From: Paraburkholderia rhizosphaerae
GTDB taxonomy: Bacteria > Pseudomonadota > Gammaproteobacteria > Burkholderiales > Burkholderiaceae
NCBI RefSeq assembly: GCF_004366595.1
Contig: NZ_SORE01000019.1
Span: 62,001-126,000 of the forward strand
DNA length: 64,000 nucleotides
Direction: 5' to 3'
Below are positions 8,815-18,500 of the stretch, piece after piece. Positions within the stretch are counted from its first letter, which is position 1, and each line of letters begins with the position of its first letter. The translations under genes were made by a program, and so were the position numbers. The notes below the pieces were generated by a model, which saw nothing but the letters and a program-made list of their open reading frames with translations, was not told the DNA's origin and searched no databases.

Positions 8815-10377
8815 ATGAAGTCGTACCACTCGTTTGCGCCCGGCCGGTCGAGCCGGGCTGCGGCCGTTTCCGTCGCGTCGGTCGCGCTGACGGCAATGAC
8901 GCTCGCGCTGTCAGGCTGTGTGAATTATCTGGGCATTAGCAGCAACAAGAAGATTGCGGAGCCCGCGCAGTACGAGACCACGCAAAGCGTGCCGAACGAA
9001 GGCGGCGCGTGGCCGTCGCTCGACTGGGCCAACCAGTTCGGCGACCCGCAATTGCCGAAGCTGATCGCCGAGGCGCTCGAAGGCAATCCGTCGATTGCAC
9101 AGGCGCAGGCGCGCCTTGCGAAGGCGCAGTCGTATATCGAAAGCTCTCGCTCCGCGCTGTTTCCGCAGGTGACCGGCAGTTACACGTGGACGCGCGAGCG
9201 CTATTCGCCCAACGGCCTGTTCGCACCGCCGATCGGCGGCAAGTGGGACAGCGAGAATTCCGTGCTCGCCAGCGCGACATGGGACCTCGACCTGTGGGGC
9301 AAGAATCGCGCGAAGCTGCAGGCGGCGGTCTCGCAACAAAAGGCGGCGCAAGCCGAAGTGCAGCAGGTGCGCGTGGCGCTCGCGACGTCGGTTGCGAGCA
9401 CGTACAACCAGCTCGCGCAACTGTACGCGCTGCGCGACATCGCGCAGCACGAGATCGAGAACCGCCAGACGGTCGGTTCGATCACCAACGACCGCGTTGG
9501 CGCGGGGCTCGACACCAACGTCGAGAAGCAGACCGCGAACGGCAATATTGCGACCAGCCAGTCGTCGCTCACCGATCTCGACGGTCAGATCACCGTCGTG
9601 CGTTATCAACTCGGTGCGTTGCTCGGCAAGGGACCGGACCGCGGTCTGCAGATTGCGCAGCCGACGCTGAACGTGGGCGACGCGGTGACCTTGCCGGACA
9701 ACGTCCCCGCCGACCTCGTGTCGCGCCGCCCCGATCTCGTTGCCGCGCGCTGGCAGGTCGAAGCGTCGATGCAAGGCGTGAAGGAGGCGAAGGCCGAGTT
9801 TTTCCCGGACATCAATCTCGCCGCGAATTTCGGCTTCGACTCGTTTGGCTGGAGTGATCTGTTTCTGTGGTCGAGCCGCCAGATCATGGCCGGCCCGGCC
9901 ATCCATCTGCCGCTCTTCGACGCGGGTGCGTTGCGCGCGCAACTAAAGGGTCGCTACGCGGATTTCGACCTCGACGTCGCGAACTACAACCAGACGCTGA
10001 TCAACGCGTTGAACGATGTCGCGACGCAGGTTTCATCGATCCGCTCGATCGACAGGCAGGAAGGCGACGCGCAACGTGCGCTCGACGCATCGACGAAAGC
10101 GTATCAGCTTGCCGTGATCCGTTACCGGGCCGGGCTGTCGCCGCAATTGCAGGTGCTCAACGCAGACGACAACCGGCTCGCCGCCGAGCAGGCGGTAACG
10201 AATCTGAAGATGCGCCGCCGCGGCCTGCAGATCGGTCTCGTCAAAGCGCTCGGCGGCGGCTTCGACGCAACGGCGATCGGTCTCGCCGCGCCGCCGCCGG
10301 ATGGCGACGGCGCGCCGTCGCAAGCGCCGAGTGACGCCACTGAGACCACTGCGGCATCGGCCCACGCGGCGAACTGA
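8815..10377 (+). CDS. Outer-membrane efflux lipoprotein, NodT/OprM family
   Basis: Outer-membrane channel of a tripartite efflux system, 520 residues. The signal peptide ends in a lipobox LSGC with the lipidated cysteine at residue 35. Two repeats of the outer-membrane efflux fold follow, with family motifs such as the ATWDLDLWGKNR segment, VSRRPDLVAARW and RYRAGLSPQLQVLNA. It lies 55 bases after the MarR regulator and before emrA. A dedicated OM factor within an emrAB operon is common in Burkholderia, unlike E. coli, where EmrAB uses TolC. Confidence 0.94.
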   Translation: MKSYHSFAPGRSSRAAAVSVASVALTAMTLALSGCVNYLGISSNKKIAEPAQYETTQSVPNEGGAWPSLDWANQFGDPQLPKLIAEALEGNPSIAQAQARLAKAQSYIESSRSALFPQVTGSYTWTRERYSPNGLFAPPIGGKWDSENSVLASATWDLDLWGKNRAKLQAAVSQQKAAQAEVQQVRVALATSVASTYNQLAQLYALRDIAQHEIENRQTVGSITNDRVGAGLDTNVEKQTANGNIATSQSSLTDLDGQITVVRYQLGALLGKGPDRGLQIAQPTLNVGDAVTLPDNVPADLVSRRPDLVAARWQVEASMQGVKEAKAEFFPDINLAANFGFDSFGWSDLFLWSSRQIMAGPAIHLPLFDAGALRAQLKGRYADFDLDVANYNQTLINALNDVATQVSSIRSIDRQEGDAQRALDASTKAYQLAVIRYRAGLSPQLQVLNADDNRLAAEQAVTNLKMRRRGLQIGLVKALGGGFDATAIGLAAPPPDGDGAPSQAPSDATETTAASAHAAN

Positions 10378-10453
10378 CCGGGCCTCGCGACACGCACGCC
10401 GCACACGCTACACAACACACGCACAAGAGACACGAAAGTACAGGGAGTCCATC

Positions 10454-11692
10454 ATGAGCACGCCTCAACCGCAACCCGCGCCCAACGCGCGGCCTTCGAA
10501 CAACAACGGCAAGCGCAAACGGATGATGACGGTGCTCACCGTCATCATCCTGCTTGCCGCGATCGGCTACGGGCTGTACTACTTCCTCGTCGCGCGTTTT
10601 CATGAAACCACCGACGATGCCTATGTGAATGGCAACGTCGTGCAGATCACGCCGCAAGTGACCGGCACGGTGATAGCGGTGAATGCAGACGACACGCAGA
10701 CCGTGAAGGTCGGCGATCCGGTCGTCGTGCTCGATCCGGCCGACGCCCGCGTCGCGCTACAGCAGGCGGAAGCCAATCTCGCGCAGGTGGTGCGTCAGGT
10801 GCGCGGCCTGTACGTCGACGACAACCAGTACCAGGCGCAGGTCGCGGTTCGCCAGGCCGATCTGTCGCGCGCGCAGGACGATCTGCGCCGCCGCTTGACC
10901 GTCGCGCAAACCGGCGCCGTATCCGCCGAGGAGATTTCGCATGCGCGCGATGCGGTGCGCAGCACGCAGGCCGCGCTCGACGCGTCCGAACAGCAGCTCG
11001 CGGCCAACCGCGCACTGACCGCGAACACGACGATCACCGATCACCCGAACGTGATGGCAGCCGCCGCCAAGGTCCGCGATGCGTATCTGAACAACGCGCG
11101 CAACACGCTGCCGGCGCCGGTCACCGGCTATGTCGCGAAGCGTTCGGTGCAGGTCGGCCAGCGCGTGTCGCCGGGCAATCCGCTGATGGCGGTCGTGCCG
11201 CTCAATGGCGTGTGGGTCGATGCGAACTTCAAGGAAGGTCAGTTGAGGCATATGCGCATCGGCCAGCCGGTCGAACTGACGGCCGACCTCTATGGCTCGT
11301 CGGTGGTCTATCACGGCAAGGTGGTCGGGTTCTCAGCCGGCACGGGCGCCGCGTTCGCGCTGCTGCCCGCGCAGAACGCGACCGGCAACTGGATCAAGGT
11401 CGTCCAGCGTCTGCCGGTGCGCATCGAACTCGATCCGCGGGAACTCGCGAAACATCCGCTGCGCATCGGCCTGTCGATGCTGGCCGACGTCGACATCAAG
11501 AACGAAAGCGGCGGTCAGCTCGGCAATGCGCAGAACACCGTCTACCAGACCAAGGTATTCGACAAATACGGCGACGAAGCCGACGCGGAAATCGCGCGCA
11601 TCATCGCCGAAAACGCGGGGCCGGGCGGCAACGCATCGCAGAAAGCAGCGGCACGCGGCGCGGGCAAACGCGCGGCTGCGAAGCTGATGTAA
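10454..11692 (+). CDS. emrA: EmrA-like periplasmic adaptor (HlyD/membrane fusion protein)
   Basis: A 412-residue adaptor linking the EmrB pump to the outer-membrane channel. A short Pro/Asn-rich cytoplasmic tail precedes one transmembrane helix (about residues 24-45). The ETTDDAYVNGN segment typical of EmrA follows, then a biotinyl-lipoyl-like half-domain, a coiled-coil hairpin (roughly residues 100-200), the second lipoyl half (APVTGYVAKRSVQVGQRV) and a beta-barrel (VWVDANFKEGQL). An upstream in-frame extension exists, but the ATG at 10454 is preceded by AGGGAG and starts the recognisable protein. Confidence 0.94.
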   Translation: MSTPQPQPAPNARPSNNNGKRKRMMTVLTVIILLAAIGYGLYYFLVARFHETTDDAYVNGNVVQITPQVTGTVIAVNADDTQTVKVGDPVVVLDPADARVALQQAEANLAQVVRQVRGLYVDDNQYQAQVAVRQADLSRAQDDLRRRLTVAQTGAVSAEEISHARDAVRSTQAALDASEQQLAANRALTANTTITDHPNVMAAAAKVRDAYLNNARNTLPAPVTGYVAKRSVQVGQRVSPGNPLMAVVPLNGVWVDANFKEGQLRHMRIGQPVELTADLYGSSVVYHGKVVGFSAGTGAAFALLPAQNATGNWIKVVQRLPVRIELDPRELAKHPLRIGLSMLADVDIKNESGGQLGNAQNTVYQTKVFDKYGDEADAEIARIIAENAGPGGNASQKAAARGAGKRAAAKLM

Positions 11693-11729
11693 GCGCCCCC
11701 CGTCAAACCAGAACAAAGGCTTTCGCTCA

Positions 11730-13295
11730 ATGGCTCAGGCTCAAGCGCCGATCGTTCATCCACCGCTGGAAGGCGCGCAACTTGTGATCGGCACGATCGC
11801 GGTATCGCTCGCGGTGTTTATGAACGTGCTGGACACGTCGATCGCCAACGTGTCGATCCCGTCTATTTCCGGCGACCTGGGTGTGTCGTCCGACCAGGGC
11901 ACGTGGGTGATCACGTCGTTCGCGGTTGCCAACGCGATTTCCGTGCCGCTCACCGGCTGGTTGACCGATCGTATCGGCCAGGTGCGGCTCTTTATGGCGT
12001 CGATCATCCTGTTCGTGATCTCGTCGTGGATGTGCGGACTCGCGCCGACGCTGCCGTTTCTGCTTGCGTCGCGCGTGTTCCAGGGCGCCGTCGCGGGGCC
12101 GATGATTCCGCTATCGCAGACCTTGCTGCTGGCCAGCTATCCGCGCGCGAAAGCGCCGATGGCGCTGTCGATGTGGGCGATGACCACGCTGATCGCGCCG
12201 GTCGCCGGCCCGATTCTAGGCGGCTGGATCTCGGACAATATCTCGTGGCCGTGGATCTTCTATGTGAATATTCCGGTCGGCGTGCTCGCGGCGGCGGCCA
12301 CATGGGCGATCTTTCGCGATCGCGATTCGGTGATCAGAAAAGCGCCGATCGACACAGTCGGTCTCGCGCTGCTGATTACCTGGGTCGGTTCGCTGCAGAT
12401 CATGCTCGACAAGGGCAAAGACCTCGACTGGTTTTCATCGACGACGATCGTCGTGCTCGCGTTGACCGCGGTGATCGCGTTAGCGTTCTTTATCGTCTGG
12501 GAACTGACCGCGGATCATCCGGTGGTGGATCTGTCGCTCTTCAAGCTGCGCAATTTCACCGGCGGAACAGTCGCGTTATCGATCGGCTATGGGCTGTACT
12601 TCGGCAACCTGGTGTTGCTGCCGCTCTGGCTGCAAACGGACATCGGCTATACGGCAACCGATGCGGGCATCATCATGGCGCCGGTCGGTCTGTTCGCGAT
12701 CCTGCTGTCGCCGGTCACCGGCAAGGTATTGCCACGCACCGATCCGCGCTATATCGCGACCGCATCGTTTCTGATTTTCGCGCTGTGTTTCTGGATGCGC
12801 TCGCGCTATACGACCGGCGTCGATACATTTGCGCTGACCGTGCCGACGCTGATCCAGGGCGTCGCGATGGCGGGTTTCTTTATCCCACTCGTGTCGATCA
12901 CGCTATCGGGATTGCCGGGCAACCGCATTCCCGCGGCATCGGGTCTATCGAACTTCGTGCGGATCATGTGCGGCGGCATCGGCACATCGATTTTCCAGAC
13001 TGCGTGGGATCACCGGTCGATTCTTCATCACACGCGGCTGGTCGCGCAGGCGAATCCGTACAACCCGGCGTTCGACGCGACCGTCCAGCAGTTGAACCAG
13101 ATGGGTCTCGACAAGCAGCAGGCATTGGGACTGTTCAACTCGATGGCCACGCAACAGGCCGCGCAATTGGGCGTCAACGACCTGTTCTATATCTCCGCGG
13201 GTATTTTCATCGCGCTGATCGCGTTGATCTGGATTACCAAGCCTGAACGCTCGCCTGGCGGCGATGCGGGTGCGGCGGCGTCGGCGGCACACTAA
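11730..13295 (+). CDS. emrB: EmrB-like MFS multidrug transporter, DHA2 (14 TM) family
   Basis: Proton-driven drug exporter of the inner membrane, 521 residues, with about 14 hydrophobic segments. Motif A is seen as GWLTDRIGQVRLF and antiporter motif C as APVAGPILGGW; the N-terminal VFMNVLDTSIANVSIP is a DHA2 signature. It is the last gene of the marR-OM lipoprotein-emrA-emrB set, 37 bases after emrA. The substrate cannot be read from sequence; EmrB relatives export hydrophobic or anionic toxins such as uncouplers and nalidixic acid. Confidence 0.95.
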   Translation: MAQAQAPIVHPPLEGAQLVIGTIAVSLAVFMNVLDTSIANVSIPSISGDLGVSSDQGTWVITSFAVANAISVPLTGWLTDRIGQVRLFMASIILFVISSWMCGLAPTLPFLLASRVFQGAVAGPMIPLSQTLLLASYPRAKAPMALSMWAMTTLIAPVAGPILGGWISDNISWPWIFYVNIPVGVLAAAATWAIFRDRDSVIRKAPIDTVGLALLITWVGSLQIMLDKGKDLDWFSSTTIVVLALTAVIALAFFIVWELTADHPVVDLSLFKLRNFTGGTVALSIGYGLYFGNLVLLPLWLQTDIGYTATDAGIIMAPVGLFAILLSPVTGKVLPRTDPRYIATASFLIFALCFWMRSRYTTGVDTFALTVPTLIQGVAMAGFFIPLVSITLSGLPGNRIPAASGLSNFVRIMCGGIGTSIFQTAWDHRSILHHTRLVAQANPYNPAFDATVQQLNQMGLDKQQALGLFNSMATQQAAQLGVNDLFYISAGIFIALIALIWITKPERSPGGDAGAAASAAH

Positions 13296-13510
13296 ACGGC
13301 TAAATCGCGCGCGATATGCGGCGCACGGCGCTGCCGTTGCGCGCCATGGACACGAACCGCCGCATGGCGGGGCGAATTCACATCGATTGTTGACGTGACC
13401 TGGTGATCGCGAAGCGCTAGATTCATGGCGGCAATACGCGATTGTTAGCGTTCGCGACACAGCTTGCGGCAAACTACGCCCTCTTCCGGTCCGCCATTTG
13501 CAGGTCACCC

Positions 13511-13972
13511 ATGAACAGACGCTGGATAAGCAGAGTACCCACCTTCGGTGCAACGCTGACGCTCGTCGCGCTTTTCGCCGTCGCCGCGCACGCGCAAGCG
13601 GAAGTGATCAAGCCGATCAAGGTAACGAAACCTGAAATCAACGGCTCGATCTTTCAGCGCAAGGGCGCGGTGCATGAGAGCAAGGACGGCAACGCGACGA
13701 CGGATGTCGTTACGTTCACGTCGAAAGACAACGGATATCAAACCGGGCTCTACCAATCCGGCCCGCTGCATGAAACCGACAAGGACTATCCGTACAACGA
13801 GTTCCTGTACTTCATCAGCGGGGGTGCCACGCTGACATCTCCGGATGGCTCGGTCGTGGCGGTCCACGCGGGAGAAGCCGTCACGATTCCCAGAGGCTGG
13901 AGCGGCACCTTCGATACGAAGGGCTACACGAAGCTGTACGTCACGTACAACCCGGACGACGTGAAGAAGTAG
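13511..13972 (+). CDS. Secreted cupin-domain protein
   Basis: A 153-residue protein with a cleavable signal peptide (hydrophobic core about residues 14-30, site near AHA-QA). The single conserved beta-barrel resembles the EutQ/DUF861 cupin group (NEFLYFISGGATL, AVTIPRGWSGTF). The metal-ligand pattern of classical cupins is weak: Glu and His (HETDKDYPYNEF) are present, but the second motif has few His residues, so metal binding is uncertain. The start at 13511 is chosen because the signal peptide begins there. It stands alone between the efflux operon and truB; its function is not known. Confidence 0.8.
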   Translation: MNRRWISRVPTFGATLTLVALFAVAAHAQAEVIKPIKVTKPEINGSIFQRKGAVHESKDGNATTDVVTFTSKDNGYQTGLYQSGPLHETDKDYPYNEFLYFISGGATLTSPDGSVVAVHAGEAVTIPRGWSGTFDTKGYTKLYVTYNPDDVKK

Positions 13973-14041
13973 TTTAGAAATAGCTCACGCACGAACTCAC
14001 ACGCGCAGCCGTACGCGGACCGAGCGCCCCGGACTCCGTGT

Positions 14042-15007
14042 TCAGGTCGGCGCGGTGACGACCAACCGGTCCGGTGCGAGTACGCCGTCGGCTGCTTTCG
14101 CGACGCCGAGTAGACGGCCTTCATGCGGGCCTTCATACGCCGCATAGACACGCACGCGCGGCGCGCCCAGCACGTCGCCGCTGATCGACAGATCCGCGAG
14201 GCGCAGCCGCTGTCCATGCAGGAAACGGCGCGTCGCTTCGTCATCGAGGTGCACTGCGGGGAAGGTCGATAACAATGCGTCAACTGGCTGCAGCCAGCGA
14301 TCGCGATCGCCGTCGGCCGCATCGGAGAGCGCGTCGAGCGTCACCGCATGCTCGAGCGTCAGCACGCCGACACCGGTGCGCCGCAGCGCGATCAGATGCG
14401 CGCCGCAACCCAGCGCTGCGCCGATATCCTCGGCGAGCGTGCGCACATAAGTCCCCTTGCTGCATGTCACGCGAAACGTCACGTCCGGTAGCGCGCACGC
14501 AATCAATTCAAGCGCGTGAATCGTGACCCGGCGCCCTTCCCGCTCGACCGTTTGCCCGGCGCGCGCGTATTCGTAAAGGGGCTTGCCGTCGCGTTTGAGC
14601 GCCGAATACATCGGCGGAATCTGCACGATCTCACCGCAAAACTGCGTTAGCGCAGCGGCGACGCCTGCGTCGTCGCAGTGAACGTCGCGTGTCCGCAGTA
14701 CTTCGCCTTCCGCATCGCCGGTTGTCGTTGTCACGCCGAGCCGCATCGTCGCCTCGTACGTTTTGTCCGCGTCGAGCAGATCCTGCGAGAACTTGGTGGC
14801 TTCGCCAAAACAGAGTGGCAGCAAGCCGGACGCGAGCGGATCGAGCGTGCCCGTATGGCCTGCCTTCTTCGCCTGATACAGGCGCTTTGCGCGGATCAAC
14901 GCGTCGTTGCTCGACAGACCCACCGGTTTATCGAGCAGCAGCACGCCGTCCAGCGCGCGGCGCGGCACGCGCGGACGCTGCGGTGCGGTCGGAGAGGCGT
15001 TCGTCAT
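14042..15007 (-). CDS. truB: tRNA pseudouridine(55) synthase
   Basis: Forms pseudouridine at position 55 in the T-loop of tRNAs. The 321-residue protein carries the catalytic aspartate (about D56) in the AGHTGTLDPLASGLLP motif, then the conserved KTYEATMRLG, GEIVQIPPMYSALKRDG and GTYVRTLAEDIG segments, and a C-terminal PUA-like region. An in-frame GTG four codons earlier (15019) is an alternative start. The gene is 22 bases after rbfA, the conserved order, and ends the rimP-nusA-infB-rbfA-truB set. Confidence 0.97.
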   Translation of the reverse strand: MTNASPTAPQRPRVPRRALDGVLLLDKPVGLSSNDALIRAKRLYQAKKAGHTGTLDPLASGLLPLCFGEATKFSQDLLDADKTYEATMRLGVTTTTGDAEGEVLRTRDVHCDDAGVAAALTQFCGEIVQIPPMYSALKRDGKPLYEYARAGQTVEREGRRVTIHALELIACALPDVTFRVTCSKGTYVRTLAEDIGAALGCGAHLIALRRTGVGVLTLEHAVTLDALSDAADGDRDRWLQPVDALLSTFPAVHLDDEATRRFLHGQRLRLADLSISGDVLGAPRVRVYAAYEGPHEGRLLGVAKAADGVLAPDRLVVTAPT

Positions 15008-15029
15008 TTCAGCTAGCACGCAACGATGA

Positions 15030-15395
15030 TCAGTCTTCTTTCGCGCGATTCGCGTTTGCTTCGTCGATCAGTCGCGACATCTGCACCGCGTGCTCGATCG
15101 TCTTGTCATAGTGGAAATGCAGCGTCGGCACTGTGTGGATATGCAACCGCTTGAAAAGCTGGTTATGCAAATGGCCGGCTGCGTGGTTGAGCGCGTCCTG
15201 CGTTTGCGCCGGATCGCCGGTCAGCGTCGTGAAATAGACCTTCGCGTGCGCATAGTCCGGCGTCAACTCGACGCTCTGAATCGTGACGATTCCGATGCGC
15301 GGGTCTTTGACCTCGCGAAGCAAGTCGGACAGATCACGTTGGATCTGATCCGCGATCTGTACATTGCGATTGGGGGAAGTACGTTTTTTCGGCAT
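15030..15395 (-). CDS. rbfA: 30S ribosome-binding factor A
   Basis: A small KH-fold protein that helps mature 16S rRNA and is needed for growth in the cold. The 121 residues include the conserved QIQRDLSDLLREVKDPRIG, ELTPDYAHAKVYF and LHFHYDKTIEHA segments. The family length is about 120-135 residues, so it is complete. It sits between infB and truB. A hairpin with a short U-run lies in its 73-base upstream spacer (15410-15450). Confidence 0.97.
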   Translation of the reverse strand: MPKKRTSPNRNVQIADQIQRDLSDLLREVKDPRIGIVTIQSVELTPDYAHAKVYFTTLTGDPAQTQDALNHAAGHLHNQLFKRLHIHTVPTLHFHYDKTIEHAVQMSRLIDEANANRAKED

Positions 15396-15409
15396 GTTCA
15401 GTCAGGCAT

Positions 15410-15450
15410 AAAAACACAGGGCGGAGCCGGCTCAGCGCCCGCTCCGCCCT
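15410..15450 (-). terminator. Hairpin with short U-run between infB and rbfA
   Basis: A 10-bp perfect stem (AGGGCGGAGC at 15418-15427 with its complement at 15441-15450) is followed on the minus strand, after GTG, by five T (15410-15414). Located inside an operon, it would act as a partial terminator or RNA-processing site and lower rbfA-truB expression relative to infB. Activity is inferred. Confidence 0.5.
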
Positions 15451-15468
15451 GGTAGCGCGGCGCTCCGG

Positions 15469-18378
15469 TTACAGCGTACGCGCGACTTCGGTGACCTCGA
15501 AAACTTCGAACTGGTCGCCTTCGACGATATCGTTGAAGTTCTTCACCGACATACCGCACTCGAAGCCCTGGCGCACTTCCTTGACGTCGTCCTTGAAGCG
15601 CTTGAGCGAATCGAGTTCGCCAGTGTGAATGACGACGTTGTTGCGCAGCACGCGCACCGACGAGGTCCGCTTGACGACACCATCAGTGACCATACAGCCC
15701 GCCACCGAACCGACCTTCGGCACCTTGAATACCTGGCGCACCTCGACCATGCCAGTGATGACTTCGCGCTTCTCCGGCGCGAGCATGCCCGACATCGCCG
15801 CTTTGATCTCATCCACCGCGTCGTAGATGATGTTGTAGTAGCGGATGTCGACGCCGTTTGTCTCGGCCAGCTTGCGCGCCTGCGCATCGGCCCGCGTATT
15901 GAAGCCGACGATAACCGCCTTCGATGCCGTCGCGAGGTTGACATCCGATTCGCTGATACCGCCGACCGCGCTGTGCACGATCTGCACGCGCACTTCGTCG
16001 GTGGACAGTTTGAGCAGCGCCTGCACCAGTGCTTCCTGCGAACCCTGCACATCCGCCTTGACGATGAGCGGCAGGTTCTGCACTTCGCCTTCGCCCATTT
16101 GCTCGAGCATGTTTTCCAGTTTCGCGGCCTGCTGCTTCGCGAGCTTCACGTCGCGGAACTTGCCCTGACGGAACAGTGCGATTTCGCGCGCCTTGCGGTC
16201 ATCCGGCATCACGATCATTTCTTCGCCGGCCGCCGGCACTTCCGACAGACCCTGGATTTCAACCGGGATCGACGGGCCCGCCGACTTCGTTGCCTTGCCG
16301 GTTTCGTCGAGCATCGCGCGCACACGGCCATACGCACTGCCGGCCAGCACGACGTCGCCGCGGTTCAGCGTACCGGACTGCACGAGGATCGTCGCGACCG
16401 GGCCCTTGCCCTTGTCGAGTTTCGCTTCGATCACGAGGCCCTTGGCCGGCGCCTCGACCGGCGCCTTCAGTTCAAGCACTTCAGCCTGCAGCAACACGTT
16501 CTCGAGCAGATCGTCGATGCCCTGGCCGGTCTTCGCCGACACCGGCACGAACGGCGAATCGCCACCGTATTCTTCCGGTACGACGCCTTCCGCGACCAGT
16601 TCCTGCTTCACGCGGTCAGGGTTCGCTTCCGGTTTGTCAATCTTGTTGATCGCGACGACGAGCGGCACACCGCCCGCTTTCGCGTGCGAGATCGCTTCCT
16701 TCGTCTGCGGCATCACGCCGTCGTCGGCCGCGACCACGAGAATCACGATGTCGGTTGCCTTCGCGCCGCGTGCACGCATCGCCGTGAACGCCTCGTGACC
16801 CGGCGTATCGAGGAACGTGATCACGCCGCGCGGCGTTTCGACGTGGTATGCGCCGATGTGCTGCGTAATGCCGCCCGCTTCGCCGGCGGCGACCTTCGCG
16901 CGCCGGATGTAGTCGAGCAGCGAGGTCTTGCCGTGGTCGACGTGACCCATCACTGTGACAACCGGCGGACGCGGCAGCGCTTCGGCGTCGCTCACTTCGC
17001 CTTCGACCAGCATCGCTTCCGGATCGTCGAGCTTCGCGGCCACCGCGTGGTGCCCCAGCTCCTCGACAACGATCATCGCGGTTTCCTGATCGAGCATCTG
17101 GTTGATCGTGACCATCTGGCCGAGCTTCATCATCACCTTGATGACTTCCGAAGCCTTCACCGACATCTTGTGCGCGAGATCGGCCACCGTGATCGTTTCC
17201 GGCACGTGCACTTCTCGCACGATCGGCTCGGTCGGTGCCTGGAACGAGGTGGCTTCCTGATGCTTGCCACGCCCCTTCGGACCGCCGCGCCAGCCGCGAT
17301 CGACGCCGCCGCTGGTATCGCCGCGCGTCTTGATGCCGCGGCGCTTGGCTGCGTCGTCCTGCCAGCCGCCTGCTTTACCGCCCGCCTTTTTCTTGTCGCC
17401 AGCGGGTGCGGACGGCGACGACGGCGTCGTCGACGCCGGCGTAGCTGCCGCGGGCTTCTTCGCCGCCGGACGCGCCGCCGGCGTTTCGCCAGCCGGCCGT
17501 GCCGGCTTGTGCAGCGTGCCCTTCGCCTCGGCAGCCTTCGGCTGTTCGGCTGGCTTTTGCGCCGCGGGCGCCGGTTCCGGCGCCTTCGCCTGAGCCGCCT
17601 TACGCGGCGTGTTCATCATTTCGCGAATCGCGCGCGCTTCGGCTTCCGCCGCCGCACGACGCTTCGCAATCTCTTCCTGCTCGGCGCGCGCCTTCTCCGA
17701 CGCGGCACGCGCGGCATCCTCGGCCTTCTTCGCCGCTTCGCGCTGCGCCGCGCGTTCCGCTGCCGCGCGCTCGTCTTCCTGTTCCTGATCAGCGGCGCGT
17801 TCGGCTTCCGCCTGCTGCTCGCGCGCAGCCGCTTCGGCCACCGCAGCGGCGCGCTTCTTCACCGCCTCTTCTTCCGCGCGTTGCCGCTCCGCCTCGGCCG
17901 CCTGCTCGCGCGCCTGGCGCTCGGCCTCTTCGCGCTCGAGACGTTCCTGGCGCTCCTTCAGCTCCTGAGCCTGCTGCGCAAGCAACTCGGCCTGCTGGCG
18001 CGCTTCTTCCTCGCGACGCTGCAATTCGAGATCTTCAGCCTCGGCGGCAGCCGCGTGCTCGCCCTGATCGGCCGATTCGTCACGGCGGACAAAGGTGCGC
18101 TTCTTGCGAACTTCGACCTGAATGGTACGAGCCTTACCCGTCGCGTCGGACTGCTTGATCTCCGACGTGTGCCGCCGCGTCAGCGTGATCTTGCGCTTGT
18201 CGGCGTCCTGCGAGCCGTGCGACTTGCGCAAGTGGTCGAGCAGACGCGCCTTGTCGGTTTCCGACAAGGCGTCGTCCTCACTCGCTTTCTCGACGCCCGC
18301 CGCCTGCAGCTGCTCGAGCAGCACGCCTGCAGGCATTTTCAGTTCCGCGGCAAATTGGGCTACGTTGTTACTCGCCAT
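15469..18378 (-). CDS. infB: Translation initiation factor IF-2
   Basis: GTPase that brings initiator fMet-tRNA to the 30S subunit. The 969-residue protein has an IF2_N domain (residues 1-50), a second N-terminal module around RKKRTFVRRDE, and a long Glu/Ala/Arg-rich coiled-coil stretch (about 110-260). An Ala/Pro linker and a basic GGWQDDAAKRRGIKTRGD block follow. The G domain starts near residue 475 (GHVDHGKTS, DTPGHEAF, NKIDKPEA), with IF2 domains II-IV after it. It lies 122 bases after nusA. The long variable N-terminus is normal for beta-proteobacterial IF-2. Confidence 0.98.
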   Translation of the reverse strand: MASNNVAQFAAELKMPAGVLLEQLQAAGVEKASEDDALSETDKARLLDHLRKSHGSQDADKRKITLTRRHTSEIKQSDATGKARTIQVEVRKKRTFVRRDESADQGEHAAAAEAEDLELQRREEEARQQAELLAQQAQELKERQERLEREEAERQAREQAAEAERQRAEEEAVKKRAAAVAEAAAREQQAEAERAADQEQEDERAAAERAAQREAAKKAEDAARAASEKARAEQEEIAKRRAAAEAEARAIREMMNTPRKAAQAKAPEPAPAAQKPAEQPKAAEAKGTLHKPARPAGETPAARPAAKKPAAATPASTTPSSPSAPAGDKKKAGGKAGGWQDDAAKRRGIKTRGDTSGGVDRGWRGGPKGRGKHQEATSFQAPTEPIVREVHVPETITVADLAHKMSVKASEVIKVMMKLGQMVTINQMLDQETAMIVVEELGHHAVAAKLDDPEAMLVEGEVSDAEALPRPPVVTVMGHVDHGKTSLLDYIRRAKVAAGEAGGITQHIGAYHVETPRGVITFLDTPGHEAFTAMRARGAKATDIVILVVAADDGVMPQTKEAISHAKAGGVPLVVAINKIDKPEANPDRVKQELVAEGVVPEEYGGDSPFVPVSAKTGQGIDDLLENVLLQAEVLELKAPVEAPAKGLVIEAKLDKGKGPVATILVQSGTLNRGDVVLAGSAYGRVRAMLDETGKATKSAGPSIPVEIQGLSEVPAAGEEMIVMPDDRKAREIALFRQGKFRDVKLAKQQAAKLENMLEQMGEGEVQNLPLIVKADVQGSQEALVQALLKLSTDEVRVQIVHSAVGGISESDVNLATASKAVIVGFNTRADAQARKLAETNGVDIRYYNIIYDAVDEIKAAMSGMLAPEKREVITGMVEVRQVFKVPKVGSVAGCMVTDGVVKRTSSVRVLRNNVVIHTGELDSLKRFKDDVKEVRQGFECGMSVKNFNDIVEGDQFEVFEVTEVARTL

Positions 18379-18500
18379 TCATTCCTCTTAGTGCAAGGAC
18401 CGATTCCTTGCTGTTAGCATCGGGTCGTGCGGCCATCCGGCATCGATACACATCGGCGCCTGCCGCGTTCAGGTCAGTGGTTCATGGTCATGTCACTTTG

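Noticed and set aside
15625..18417. 930-codon plus-strand open frame opposite infB
   Set aside because: Antisense shadow of infB caused by high GC; Arg/Leu-rich with no domain.
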